Below are positions 17,455 through 25,069 of a DNA stretch of 64,000 bases, in pieces. Source of the stretch: Lentimonas sp. CC4 (GTDB lineage: Bacteria; Verrucomicrobiota; Verrucomicrobiia; Opitutales; Coraliomargaritaceae); the NCBI RefSeq assembly GCF_902728235.1, contig NZ_CACVBO010000001.1:3682001-3746000 (forward strand), given 5' to 3'. Both the position numbers and the translations under genes were made by a program. The notes beneath the pieces were generated by a model. It ran no database searches and was not told the DNA's origin. It saw only the letters and a program-made list of their open reading frames with translations. The number at the start of each line of letters is the position of its first letter. The stretch's first letter is position 1.

Positions 17455-17492
17455 GCTTGCTAGTTTCCGAATATATTCGGAATATAGCAAGC
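17455..17492. promoter_or_regulatory. Nested palindromic operator between divergent genes
   Basis: The outer arms GCTTGCTA (17455-17462) and TAGCAAGC (17485-17492) enclose a perfect 18-base palindrome TTCCGAATATATTCGGAA (17465-17482). The site touches the ATG of the minus-strand gene and lies 25 bases before the plus-strand ATG at 17518. TATATT and AATATA inside it could serve as -10 boxes. A repressor such as the nearby HTH protein could control both directions. Confidence 0.65.
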
Positions 17493-17517
17493 GTATTAAT
17501 CGACAAAAAGCGACGCT

Positions 17518-18093
17518 ATGAAACACTTCATTCCAGACTCCAAAGAACACGCGCAAAGCGTCTTAACGACTTACATCACACTCAGTCCCCTTCCCCTGTT
17601 TTCACCGTTGGAGCCTTTGCTCAAAGTGTGGCAGTGCATCGCATATCTACATCCGCGTCTTCACCCCGATGAGGTTGATACCCCCTACGGTGGTTGGCCC
17701 AACAGCTTCCTTCCTTATGCAAATGAGATCTGGAACCGTCATCAACAGGGAGAGCTTAATGACGAAGCGTTGTATGCCGCTGACGCCCAATGGGCGGGAC
17801 TCTGCGATCAACTCGATCACCCGACACCCGAACAATCAGAGCGACGGCAGCAACTGCGAGTATCGATGGCAGACGAAACACTCAATGCGCACATACTCGA
17901 CCAGATAGACACAAGAGAAGCCATGGGGCGTATCTCCGTATTCTTCGCCTACCGTGACAATACCGGCCCTTATGAGCGATGGTGCGGCGAATGGTTTGAT
18001 AATTGGGAAGAAGCCGAAGCCTATCGATTGCGTTGGGCATGGGGCTTGTATGAACACAGCATCGAGCCGCGATGCCCCATTGCGGATGAGTAG
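17518..18093 (+). CDS. Hypothetical protein next to the restriction operon
   Basis: A 191-residue soluble protein with no recognised family. The first third is hydrophobic and Pro-rich (TYITLSPLPLFSPLEPLLKVW), the middle is acidic and helical (NEIWNRHQQGELNDEALYAADAQWAG), and the end is Trp- and acid-rich (YERWCGEWFDNWEEAEAYRLRWAW). The start is the ATG at 17518, divergent from the 98-residue gene across the shared palindrome, so it may be controlled with it. No catalytic motif is visible. A role in the defence island is guessed from position only. Confidence 0.6.
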   Translation: MKHFIPDSKEHAQSVLTTYITLSPLPLFSPLEPLLKVWQCIAYLHPRLHPDEVDTPYGGWPNSFLPYANEIWNRHQQGELNDEALYAADAQWAGLCDQLDHPTPEQSERRQQLRVSMADETLNAHILDQIDTREAMGRISVFFAYRDNTGPYERWCGEWFDNWEEAEAYRLRWAWGLYEHSIEPRCPIADE

Positions 18094-18107
18094 GTCATTT
18101 CCTCTCA

Positions 18108-18360
18108 GAAATAAGCGTAGTATTAGCGTCAATAAGCCATCCTGCAACCTTCGCAGTCCAGCTCCTCTGTGCTCTCCGTGTCCTCAAGCGAAGCGGGTGG
18201 TAAAAAAACAGTGCCCGAATCTGAGTGAGCCGAGTGTCTGTATCACCGCAATCGACGTTCGTCCCCGTTAGCGGTGTCGCGGTCTTCGCAAGCAAAGCCC
18301 CTACAATTAAAACAATCCGCGTTCATCTGCGTAATCCGCGGTTTTAAAATCTGTGAAAAC
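18108..18360. repeat. Cluster of dispersed intergenic repeats
   Basis: Bases 18108-18138 carry AATAAGCGTA(G/A)TATTAGCGTC, also at 19818 and 21222. Bases 18272-18307 are a copy of the GTGTCGCGG(T/G)CTTCGCAAG hairpin element ending in AAAGCCCCTAC. Bases 18310-18350 carry AATCCGCGTTCATCTGCGTA and a CGCGG-TTTAAAA tail, related to 21540 and 27372. No gene is seen. Confidence 0.7.
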
Positions 18361-18563
18361 TCACATCTCCACCACTTCAAGCCCGGCGATGCTGTAGTCG
18401 CTGATCAGATCATCCAGCAATTCTTAGTGATGTCCGAGCTCCCAGCTAGAATCTGAGAGAAGATCTCCAGACGGTCATCATTGGTTAGAAGGTTCAATCG
18501 ATCATCGTCTCGAAAGAAATCCATAAAGTCCTGACGTGTGATCTCAGTGGTGTCACTTTTCAT
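18361..18563 (-). pseudogene. Small frameshifted gene (about 67 codons)
   Basis: From the ATG at 18563 the frame reads MKSDTTEITRQDFMDFFRDD and continues through DRLEIFSQILAGSSDITKN, then stops at 18405-18407. Shifting one base near 18425 continues sensibly as ELLDDLISDYSIAGLEVVEM to a stop at 18361-18363. The acidic, helical content is consistent across the shift, so I read it as one small protein with a frameshift (or a sequencing error). Function unknown. It lies 40 bases downstream of the NERD gene on the same strand. Confidence 0.45.
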
Positions 18564-18605
18564 AGTCCTCAAAGACCGGAGATGCCATGAACCGGCAAGG
18601 CTTAA

Positions 18606-19520
18606 CTAAATGTCCACATCCAGGCACATTTCTCGCACAGCGATGACTGCGGATCGGAACGCATCTGCATCAATGCTGCGTTTACTTGCGAGAATAGTCT
18701 TCACCAAAGTCTTGTGACTCCGGACCAATACCTTTCCATATCCAGTTTGAGTCACATACCAACCAGGGATCGTCAGAATCCCTGTTACCGGAATACGCTT
18801 ATTGGTCTTACTCCACAAAAATTCCTCTAAGTGTTTCGAATTGGCTTCGGTTTGGCCAAGACCGTGACGATCTCGATAGCTAGGATAGATGAGCTCATCC
18901 CCATTATATTCGACCTTGTGGCTCTCCTGCTTAGTTCTGACTTTCTTATGCTTCCGACGCATTTTGGTCTCTATGACAAAGACACCATTAGGCCCGATCA
19001 CGATATGATCAATATTTGCCGCGGCCTTTCGTCCTTCAATCGGGAAGTCATGGTAAATCCGATACCCTTTACCAAACAGAGGGTTCAGGCACTGCGCAAC
19101 AAGCTCCTCACCGCTCAACCCTAGCGAACAATCCAACCAATGGTTCAGACGTTTATAAGTCAGGACGAGCCCGATCACCCAACCTGCAAGTAACACAATG
19201 AGGCATAACACCAAAACTGTGATAGCGCTGACGGGGCTACAATGGCTCAACTGCTCCTTAAAAAGGACAATAGGACTAAGCGCGATTAGCACTGGCAGAA
19301 AAAAACCAGACAACGGAAAAAACATGAGGGTCTCATCAAGCGACTCCATACGCTTCCTCAAAGAATATCCTGCTGGCCGAAGCATCTTCTCACCGACTGG
19401 AGAGGTAATACCAAGTTGCTTACGCTTCCGATAAATTGCGTAACAGCACAAAGCCATGAAAACCGCAACACCACTGATAAATAACACAGAATGTCCTAAT
19501 TGCATACAAAGGTGATCCAA
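18606..19520 (-). CDS. NERD-domain membrane protein
   Basis: A 304-residue protein. Two to three transmembrane helices occupy residues ~10-30 and ~70-125 (VLFISGVAVFMALCCYAIY; ITVLVLCLIVLLAGWVIG). The NERD domain follows from ~138: GEELVAQCLNPLF, AAANIDHIVIGPNG and VFVIETK, which together form the nuclease-like D...ExK site (IDHIVIGPNGVFVIETK). The C-terminal ~100 residues (PVTGILTIPGWYVTQTG) complete the domain. NERD proteins are nuclease-related and often sit in defence regions; direct activity is not shown for most. The gene is monocistronic or leads into the small frameshifted gene. Confidence 0.85.
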   Translation of the reverse strand: MDHLCMQLGHSVLFISGVAVFMALCCYAIYRKRKQLGITSPVGEKMLRPAGYSLRKRMESLDETLMFFPLSGFFLPVLIALSPIVLFKEQLSHCSPVSAITVLVLCLIVLLAGWVIGLVLTYKRLNHWLDCSLGLSGEELVAQCLNPLFGKGYRIYHDFPIEGRKAAANIDHIVIGPNGVFVIETKMRRKHKKVRTKQESHKVEYNGDELIYPSYRDRHGLGQTEANSKHLEEFLWSKTNKRIPVTGILTIPGWYVTQTGYGKVLVRSHKTLVKTILASKRSIDADAFRSAVIAVREMCLDVDI

Positions 19521-19729
19521 GTGAATTCTAGTTCAATGGGAAGCCTGAACTATATAACGTTGCGGTTAGTCATGCCATCACTCCGACACCAGACAGAAGG
19601 TCATATATCAAAGCCTGCAGACCCACTTCCGATTCAAAGAAGGCGACATGATCACATTGCCAAAAAGTCACCTTCCCGAAACCGAACACCTAGAAGTGCA
19701 TCGCTTTAAAGGTGCGTTTTAAAGCGGTA

Positions 19730-19985
19730 GAGCCGCGAGTGATGGTTGGTGGTGAGAGTGAAAGTGTTTTGCCCTACAAATGAAGCAGCGTGCGTAGCAC
19801 GCGGGAACCGTCCAATCCCTAATAAGCGTAATATTAGCGTCAATAAGCCTGCCGCGTTCTACGCTGCGGTTAAAAAATCTGATCTATAATACAGCGCCTA
19901 AATTTCCATAAGCGATTGAACCTTTCGTGCATTCGAGCGCGTTGGGAGTGTCGCGGGCTTCCCAAGGAAAGCCCCTACAATTTTA
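19730..19985. repeat. Dispersed repeats between NERD and protease genes
   Basis: Includes AATAAGCGTAATATTAGCGT with GCCTGCCGCGTTCTACGCTG (~19818-19870) and one GTGTCGCGGGCTTCC/GGAAAGCCC hairpin element with its usual upstream piece AGCGATTGAACCTTTCGTGC (~19911-19982). Related copies lie at 21222-21379. Bases 19521-19729 show no gene; TAAAGGTGCGTTTTAAAGC near 19710 is a further short repeat. Confidence 0.7.
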
Positions 19986-19988
19986 GCA

Positions 19989-21113
19989 CTAAGCCTTCGG
20001 CACAAATGGAATCAATGTCGTCAGTTGATTGATACGCATAGAATGCTGCGTCGTATCATCAGGTATGAACCATTGAGCGCCATCCCGTTGAACGAGTCTT
20101 CCATGGCTAAATGCACCCCAGTTCGCGATGGTGATCTTACCACTGGTGTCACCACGAATTACAAGCACTGCATGATTCCCCATTAACTTACCTGTCTTCA
20201 AACTTTTCGGGCGAACTGACAGTATCCCGACGCGATAATTTGTGCTCAAATCAAGAAAGTCAGCCAGCGCAAGCGGAGCTCGTTTAATCTCAAAGTGTAG
20301 GCGTGCCCCACTCCGACTATGTGACTGAATCAATTCATCCATCACAACCACCTGCTCCAACGCATTCGTCCCGCCATGGGCATTTCTCGACTCACGCTGA
20401 ATGTTCAACAACTTGCGGTCAATCTCACGGAACTTCAGCTGCTTATAGCGATTGTAATTAGAATGCTGAATCGACTCCTTCAGTAGTCCGAATTTCGTAT
20501 ACCAGATATACAGATTTAACAGTGCGGTAGGCCCGCATCCGCTTTCCGACTGTGGATACTCGCTCTGATTCTCTGATATAAAATACCGTCGATTATCACC
20601 GCGCTGCACGACCTCCGTGCCGTTCATCCCCTTCCGAAGAAAGGTATAACGCTTAGCATTCGGGTCCCAGGATTTCTCAGCAACATAAAAGGGGAACTGC
20701 CCTGCTGCCTGCTGAAACTTAGTGCCTTGATAAGTCGCGGACGAAGCATGTGAGACCTTCTGTGATCTATGCGTCTGAGGACGACTACGAAACTCCTCGA
20801 ACGAAATCAGCCGCTGAGTTTGAGCTGTAGGGGTAGAATAATACTGATCATGATTGATCGCCGCGACACGAAGCGACGAAGTATCGACTGGTTCAGATGT
20901 CTGATCCACAAAATTACGAACTGCTTCGGAATTCACCACAAACGAAACTCCGCCGACCTTAACAAACGCCACACACAACAGCACCGCTACAGTTATACAG
21001 AGCGATATGATCTCCTTACGATAGCCCTGAGCATTATAGCAGGCCGGGCATGTGTCTGCATCCTTCTCCATTTCAACGTTACAAAATCGGCATTTTTTAG
21101 ATGAGTTTTTCAT
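19989..21113 (-). CDS. Membrane-anchored C39/papain-like cysteine protease with zinc ribbon
   Basis: A 374-residue protein. An N-terminal zinc ribbon has cysteines 8, 11, 22 and 25 (CRFC, CPAC). One membrane helix follows at ~35-60 (IISLCITVAVLLCVAFVKVGG), then a linker, then a papain-fold domain: the catalytic Cys in ESGCGPTALLNL (C193), His in GNHAVLVIRG (H314) and Asn in IANWG (N331). This Cys-His-Asn order fits the C39-like/peptidase_C39_2 group. The ribbon should be cytoplasmic and the protease outside. The target is unknown. Placement beside the NERD protein and restriction operon suggests, but does not prove, a defence or stress role. Confidence 0.72.
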   Translation of the reverse strand: MKNSSKKCRFCNVEMEKDADTCPACYNAQGYRKEIISLCITVAVLLCVAFVKVGGVSFVVNSEAVRNFVDQTSEPVDTSSLRVAAINHDQYYSTPTAQTQRLISFEEFRSRPQTHRSQKVSHASSATYQGTKFQQAAGQFPFYVAEKSWDPNAKRYTFLRKGMNGTEVVQRGDNRRYFISENQSEYPQSESGCGPTALLNLYIWYTKFGLLKESIQHSNYNRYKQLKFREIDRKLLNIQRESRNAHGGTNALEQVVVMDELIQSHSRSGARLHFEIKRAPLALADFLDLSTNYRVGILSVRPKSLKTGKLMGNHAVLVIRGDTSGKITIANWGAFSHGRLVQRDGAQWFIPDDTTQHSMRINQLTTLIPFVPKA

Positions 21114-21221
21114 TCAATTAAATTTCAAAATGTTAATTAGCGATCAAATCAACAAAAGCCACATATAAAATACAACTCGGGTTGATTCATTAGTTATAGG
21201 CGACGCTTTCGTAGCTCCCCA

Positions 21222-21935
21222 AAATAAGCGTAATATTAGCGTCAATAAAGCCTGCCACGTGCGCAGAGCGTTCTACGTGGCGGTTAAAAATACAGACCCC
21301 AACTCCCCGAAGCGATTGAATGTTTCGTGCCTTCGAGAGCGTTGGTGTTGTCGCGGTCTTCCCAAGGAAAGCCCCTACTATAAAAAATCAACGCGATTAC
21401 TTTATCGCCCCCATCCAACAGGACTCAAACATTACGGCTGCGTTATAGCGCAGCGACTTCTCCTTTTTGTGCCTCTTTGTGGCTATCACATCCCCTTGTG
21501 GCCCTTCGAACGGCGTTGGGCGAGACGCCCGACCTCCCCAAAATCCGCGTTCATCCGCATCCATTCGCGTCCATTCGCGGTTTAAAAAATTCAGAGCAAA
21601 AGTTTGGAACACGTCAGAGCGGTCAAGCGCAATTATGCCTGCCGAAATTTCGAAGGGGTCATGTCGTTATGTTTGCATTTCGCTTATTTAATAAGCGAAA
21701 GAAACCGACAAAACAGAGGCCGAAGACGAAATAACTGGCAAGGGAATACGGCGGAGCCGTAAGTCGTGACGAGTGGACTTCGAAGGGCGAGTGATTGCTG
21801 ATCAGTCGCAGTGGGGACTACAGTGCGTCGGTGTTTTTGAGCGATTGAACGTTTTGTGCCTTCGAGCGCTTAGGGGTGTCGCGGGCTTCCCCAATTCAAC
21901 AAGCTCATGGTCTAGGACAAGGAAAGCCCCTACTG
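21222..21935. repeat. Mosaic of dispersed repeats, including a ~165-bp unit shared with 24085
   Basis: Contents in order: AATAAGCGTAATATTAGCGT (21222); hairpin element GTGTTGTCGCGGTCTTCCC/AAGGAAAGCCCCTAC (~21341-21379); a CTCCTTTTTGTGCCTCTTTG piece (~21460); CCGCGTTCATCCGCATCC (~21543); a 160-170 base unit at ~21657-21825 that recurs at 24085-24236; and a hairpin element with a 30-base insert between its arms (~21871-21933). The stretch 21114-22042 holds no supported gene. Confidence 0.75.
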
Positions 21936-21944
21936 TCCCAGCTT

Positions 21945-22075
21945 TCAGGTCTCAAGTCTCAGCCCTCTGGTCTCAGCCCTCAAGTCTCAGCCCTCAAGTC
22001 TCAGCCCTCAAGTCTCAGCCCTCTGGTCTCAGCCCTCAAGTCTCAGCCCTCAGGTCTCTGGTCTCTAGCCTCGGG
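21945..22075. repeat. CTCAAGTCTCAGC array at the 3' end of the MscS gene
   Basis: Units TCTCAGCCCTCAAG and TCTCAGCCCTCTGG run into the last codons of the minus-strand MscS gene, whose terminal residues EARDQRPEG and stop codon come from the array. Confidence 0.85.
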
Positions 22076-23803
22076 CTCCGAAGGCGCTTGGGTATAGAGA
22101 TGAACATCTCGCTGTGGGAAAGGAATGACTACCCCTTCGCGGTCGAAGGCCTTTTTGACCCGCTTATTAAAATCCCAGCGCACCTCCCAGTAGTCTTCGG
22201 TATTGACCCAAGGGCGGCAGAGTATGTTGACGGAAGAGTCGCCAAAGGAATCCACGAGCACCTTGGCTTCGGGATCTTTAAGCACGCGCTCATCGGCTTT
22301 GAGCAGTCCATGCAGGATGTCTTCGACCTTATCAAGATCGTCGCCATAGCTGACGCCAAACTCCATATCAATACGCCGAATATGTTGGTCGGTGATGTTG
22401 GTGATCACGTCCTGCCAAATCTTATTGTTGGGGATGATCAGGGACTGGTTGTCGAAGGTGCGGATGGTGGTATTGACCAGGCTCATCGAACTGACTCGCC
22501 CTCGCACCCCACCTGCGATCACGGTATCGCCAACATCAAAGGGCTCGTAAAACAGGATCATCAGGCCGGAGGCAAAGTTCGACAAGGAGTCCTGTAAGGC
22601 AAAGCCGACGATGAAGCCGACGATACCGAGACCCGCGAGCATCGGCCCGATGGACACATTGAACTGCGAGAGTGCGACTAAAATGCCCAGCCCAATGATG
22701 ATGCCACGCGCAACGGATGCGATCATCTGCTGCATCAATAGTGAGAGCCGGACGTGCCGGGCACGGAGTGCGGATTGCACCAAGCGGCGCACTAGGTTGG
22801 CCAACTTATAGAAGAAGTAGATAATGATGGAAAAGAACAGCGCTTGGAACAAGAAGCTCGGCCCCTTCGAACGCACGATGTGCCATGAGCGATACCACCA
22901 ATCCTTCAAGACATTGGAGATGACATTCACGTCCAGCGACACCGCGGTCAACGCTCCCGTCGCGGCTAATAATTGACGTCGATACTGCGTGGTGGAGACG
23001 CCGAGCTCAGTGAGCAAATCAACACTGTCGGTGAGTATACTAATCACTTCACGCACACGTATCTCGGCGACACGTAGCTTCGCCTTCAGCTCGGCGTCGT
23101 CGGGCATCACGGTGAGGCTAGCGCGCAGATCATTTACTTCGGCGAGCGAGAGATCCAAATACACAGAGGTATTGACCGCACTACTCTCAATGCGTTCTTT
23201 GGCTTCGACCAGGAACGCCGACAGATCGATCTCATAGCGCTCAGCGACACGACACGTTTCAAAGAGCGAACGGTTGATACGATGATTCAACTCCCCTGCC
23301 TCAGAGAGATCGCGATCGATCGCAACTTGCTCGAGGGCAGGCTTATCGAAATCAGGCATTACAACACGCTCGCGAATACGATCGAGCGCGGACTTAATGC
23401 CTAGCGGAATCTCGCCCAACAGCTGCAGCGCATTGGCCTCATGCATGGGCAAGCCGTAGCCCTCTTCACTCAAATCCGCTACTTGGTTACAATAGCTTAA
23501 GGATAAGTTCATGGTTTCTTCCCAAAGTTGGTCAGTGCGCCGCCCAAGCACTTCCGCCATGATCGTCTCTGCATCACCGACCCGCGCTTCCAACTCGTCC
23601 AGATCGGCTCGGTTCGCATTGATCTCCTCCCACATGCTCACCAACTCCTGCGCTTGGCTTTCGGACAAGGGCTTTGCCGCAGGTGCTTCCACCGCATCCG
23701 GAGCACTGGAGTCTGCCCACAGTGAACTGGTGAAAAGCCCAAAACACAGGCTCAGGACGGCAACTTGCCAATAACACAACTTTACTAAGGATGGAGAGTG
23801 CAC
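22043..23803 (-). CDS. MscS-family mechanosensitive channel with large periplasmic N-domain
   Basis: A 586-residue inner-membrane channel. A signal sequence (to ~30, VAVLSLCFGLFTSSLWA) is followed by a coiled, helical periplasmic domain (~45-300). Three to four transmembrane helices follow; the pore helix is MLAGLGIVGFIVGFALQDSL with the Gly/Ala pattern of MscS TM3. The cytoplasmic beta domain has FYEPFDVGDTV and NTTIRTFDNQSLIIPN. It releases solutes on osmotic downshock. Start GTG at 23803. The very end (ARDQRPEG) is encoded by the repeat array. No operon partner. Confidence 0.9.
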   Translation of the reverse strand: MHSPSLVKLCYWQVAVLSLCFGLFTSSLWADSSAPDAVEAPAAKPLSESQAQELVSMWEEINANRADLDELEARVGDAETIMAEVLGRRTDQLWEETMNLSLSYCNQVADLSEEGYGLPMHEANALQLLGEIPLGIKSALDRIRERVVMPDFDKPALEQVAIDRDLSEAGELNHRINRSLFETCRVAERYEIDLSAFLVEAKERIESSAVNTSVYLDLSLAEVNDLRASLTVMPDDAELKAKLRVAEIRVREVISILTDSVDLLTELGVSTTQYRRQLLAATGALTAVSLDVNVISNVLKDWWYRSWHIVRSKGPSFLFQALFFSIIIYFFYKLANLVRRLVQSALRARHVRLSLLMQQMIASVARGIIIGLGILVALSQFNVSIGPMLAGLGIVGFIVGFALQDSLSNFASGLMILFYEPFDVGDTVIAGGVRGRVSSMSLVNTTIRTFDNQSLIIPNNKIWQDVITNITDQHIRRIDMEFGVSYGDDLDKVEDILHGLLKADERVLKDPEAKVLVDSFGDSSVNILCRPWVNTEDYWEVRWDFNKRVKKAFDREGVVIPFPQRDVHLYTQAPSEPEARDQRPEG

Positions 23804-23965
23804 GTGTGAGGGATCAGTTAGAGGTTACAAACTATTACGAATTCAAATCTTTAGCAGCGGAGCATAATGTCAATCCAAGGCACAGTTCTGTGAGTAGCAA
23901 AAAACGGGAGACACACGGAGGGTCATCCTGTAATTCCGAAGGTAATTCCGAAGGGGTCAGGTCGG

Positions 23966-24077
23966 AATGGCACGAACTTAAGCAACTGAATCGACAGTAG
24001 AAGCGTGCTTCCAGCCGCTTTTTCACTTGGATGAGCGCCAAGATGCCGCTGCTACTTCAGCTTAAGTTCGTGCCATT
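23966..24077. repeat. MITE-like element with 18-bp perfect inverted ends
   Basis: AATGGCACGAACTTAAGC (23966-23983) and GCTTAAGTTCGTGCCATT (24060-24077) are exact reverse complements enclosing 76 bases. GGTCAGGTC lies just outside on the left and GGCCAGGTC on the right. No protein is encoded. The stretch 23804-24383 has no gene. Confidence 0.7.
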
Positions 24078-24084
24078 CGGGCCA

Positions 24085-24236
24085 GGTCGTTATGTTTGCA
24101 TTCGCTTTTTAAATAAGCGAACAAAACACAGGCCGAAGACGAAATAACTGGCAAGGGAATACGGCGGAGCCGTAAGTCGTGACGAGTGAATTTCGAAGGG
24201 CGAGTGATTGCGGATCAGTCGCAGTGGGGACTACAG
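24085..24236. repeat. Second copy of the ~165-bp unit found at 21657
   Basis: Shares CGTTATGTTTGCATT, GGCCGAAGACGAAATAACTG, GCAAGGGAATACGGCGGAGC, CGTAAGTCGTGACGAGTG and CGAAGGGCGAGTGATTGC with 21657-21825, with a few differences and small indels. Function unknown; it may be the end of a lost transposable element. Confidence 0.75.
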
Positions 24237-24281
24237 AGCCTAAATCCCCATAAGCAATTAACGCTTCGTGCCTTCGAAAGC

Positions 24282-24396
24282 GTTGGGGGTGTCGCGGGCT
24301 TCCCCAATTCGACAAGCTCATGGTCTAGGACAAGGAAAGCCCCTACGTTCAAGTCTCAGCTCTCAAGTCTCAGCTCTCAAGTCTCAGCTCTCAACA
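24282..24396. repeat. Hairpin element with insert, then CTCAAGTCTCAGC array
   Basis: GTGTCGCGGGCTTCC (~24289) and GGAAAGCCCCTAC are split by CAATTCGACAAGCTCATGGT and CTAGGACAA, as at 21871. From ~24349 a short TCTCAGCTCTCAAG array runs into the last codons of the minus-strand gene ending at 24384. Confidence 0.75.
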
Positions 24397-24932
24397 ATGG
24401 GTGCGTTGTAGCGTATAATCAATGGGATGCCGGCGACTTGAGGCGTGATGGGCTCACTGCCGTTCCGGGCTTGAAAGCGTTCTGCGGTATCGAACTCTTC
24501 GAGGAGTCGCTGCGCATCGTCGCAGTGTTGGGTGCGCGTCTTTTTGTAGCTGAGAAAGCCTTCGACGAGCGGGATGGGGCTCAGGGAGGTGGGCAGTTGC
24601 CGATCGAGCACTTGAAGAAAACGTAACGCGGCGGCAAAGGTGGACACGCCGGGGCCATAATACCAACCGCGGCCTTTTTCGAAGTCACCACGAATATCGG
24701 GGTTACCATCGGGGCGATGGTAGGTCGATAGCACGGCTTCCAAAATAAGTAAGTGTGGGCCATGCTCGGTCATGCGTTTGCGGGTGGCGGCGATACAATC
24801 GCCAAAGCGGAGGCTCTGTGTCTCTGACGTTCCGCTGTGCGTAAAGCCACAGGAAGGATTGTTCGCACTATAGCCGATATCAATGGCGATGATGGGAAGC
24901 GAGGCATCAATCTGTGCAGTGTAACGCTTCAC
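24384..24932 (-). CDS. Hypothetical RNase-H-fold-like (DUF429-like) protein
   Basis: From a GTG at 24932 the product is 182 residues. ASLPIIAIDIGYSANNPSCG resembles the first strand and Asp of an RNase H/actin-like fold, as in DUF429 predicted nucleases. Later blocks are HLLILEAVLSTYHRPDGNPD and GRGWYYGPGVSTFAAALRFL. The GTG overlaps the stop of the preceding small frame (GTGA, 24929-24932), so translation is likely coupled. A longer frame reaches back to a TTG at 25043 but overlaps that small frame. The last residues (PIVES) come from the repeat array. The family call is tentative. Confidence 0.5.
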   Translation of the reverse strand: MKRYTAQIDASLPIIAIDIGYSANNPSCGFTHSGTSETQSLRFGDCIAATRKRMTEHGPHLLILEAVLSTYHRPDGNPDIRGDFEKGRGWYYGPGVSTFAAALRFLQVLDRQLPTSLSPIPLVEGFLSYKKTRTQHCDDAQRLLEEFDTAERFQARNGSEPITPQVAGIPLIIRYNAPIVES

Positions 24933-25069
24933 AGTGTGCCACCTGCAGGGGTGCGAGGGAGTGTCAGGATACCATCGATCCAATCGTGTGAGAGGTCCTT
25001 TACGGCTCCAGCGAATGCACCGGTAGTGTGATCGCCAATCCAAGCATTTTCGTAGCGTGTTCGTGTCAT
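24929..25069 (-). CDS. 46-aa frame coupled to the photolyase gene
   Basis: ATG at 25069 overlaps the photolyase stop (ATGA), and its own TGA overlaps the GTG of the next gene (GTGA). It reads MTRTRYENAWIGDHTTGAFA and then AVKDLSHDWIDGILTLPRTP. No membrane helix or known domain. It could be a separate peptide, or the start of the following protein split by a one-base shift, which would give a product of about 228 residues. The two overlaps make real translation of this frame likely. Confidence 0.5.
   Translation of the reverse strand: MTRTRYENAWIGDHTTGAFAGAVKDLSHDWIDGILTLPRTPAGGTL

Noticed and set aside
21773-22597. Long plus-strand frame of 274 codons
   Set aside because: It crosses dispersed repeats and the CTCAAG array and then lies antisense to the well-supported MscS gene.
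21657-24236. REP-associated transposase gene between the repeated units
   Set aside because: The only gene between the two copies is the MscS channel; no HUH/Y1 transposase motif was seen in any frame.
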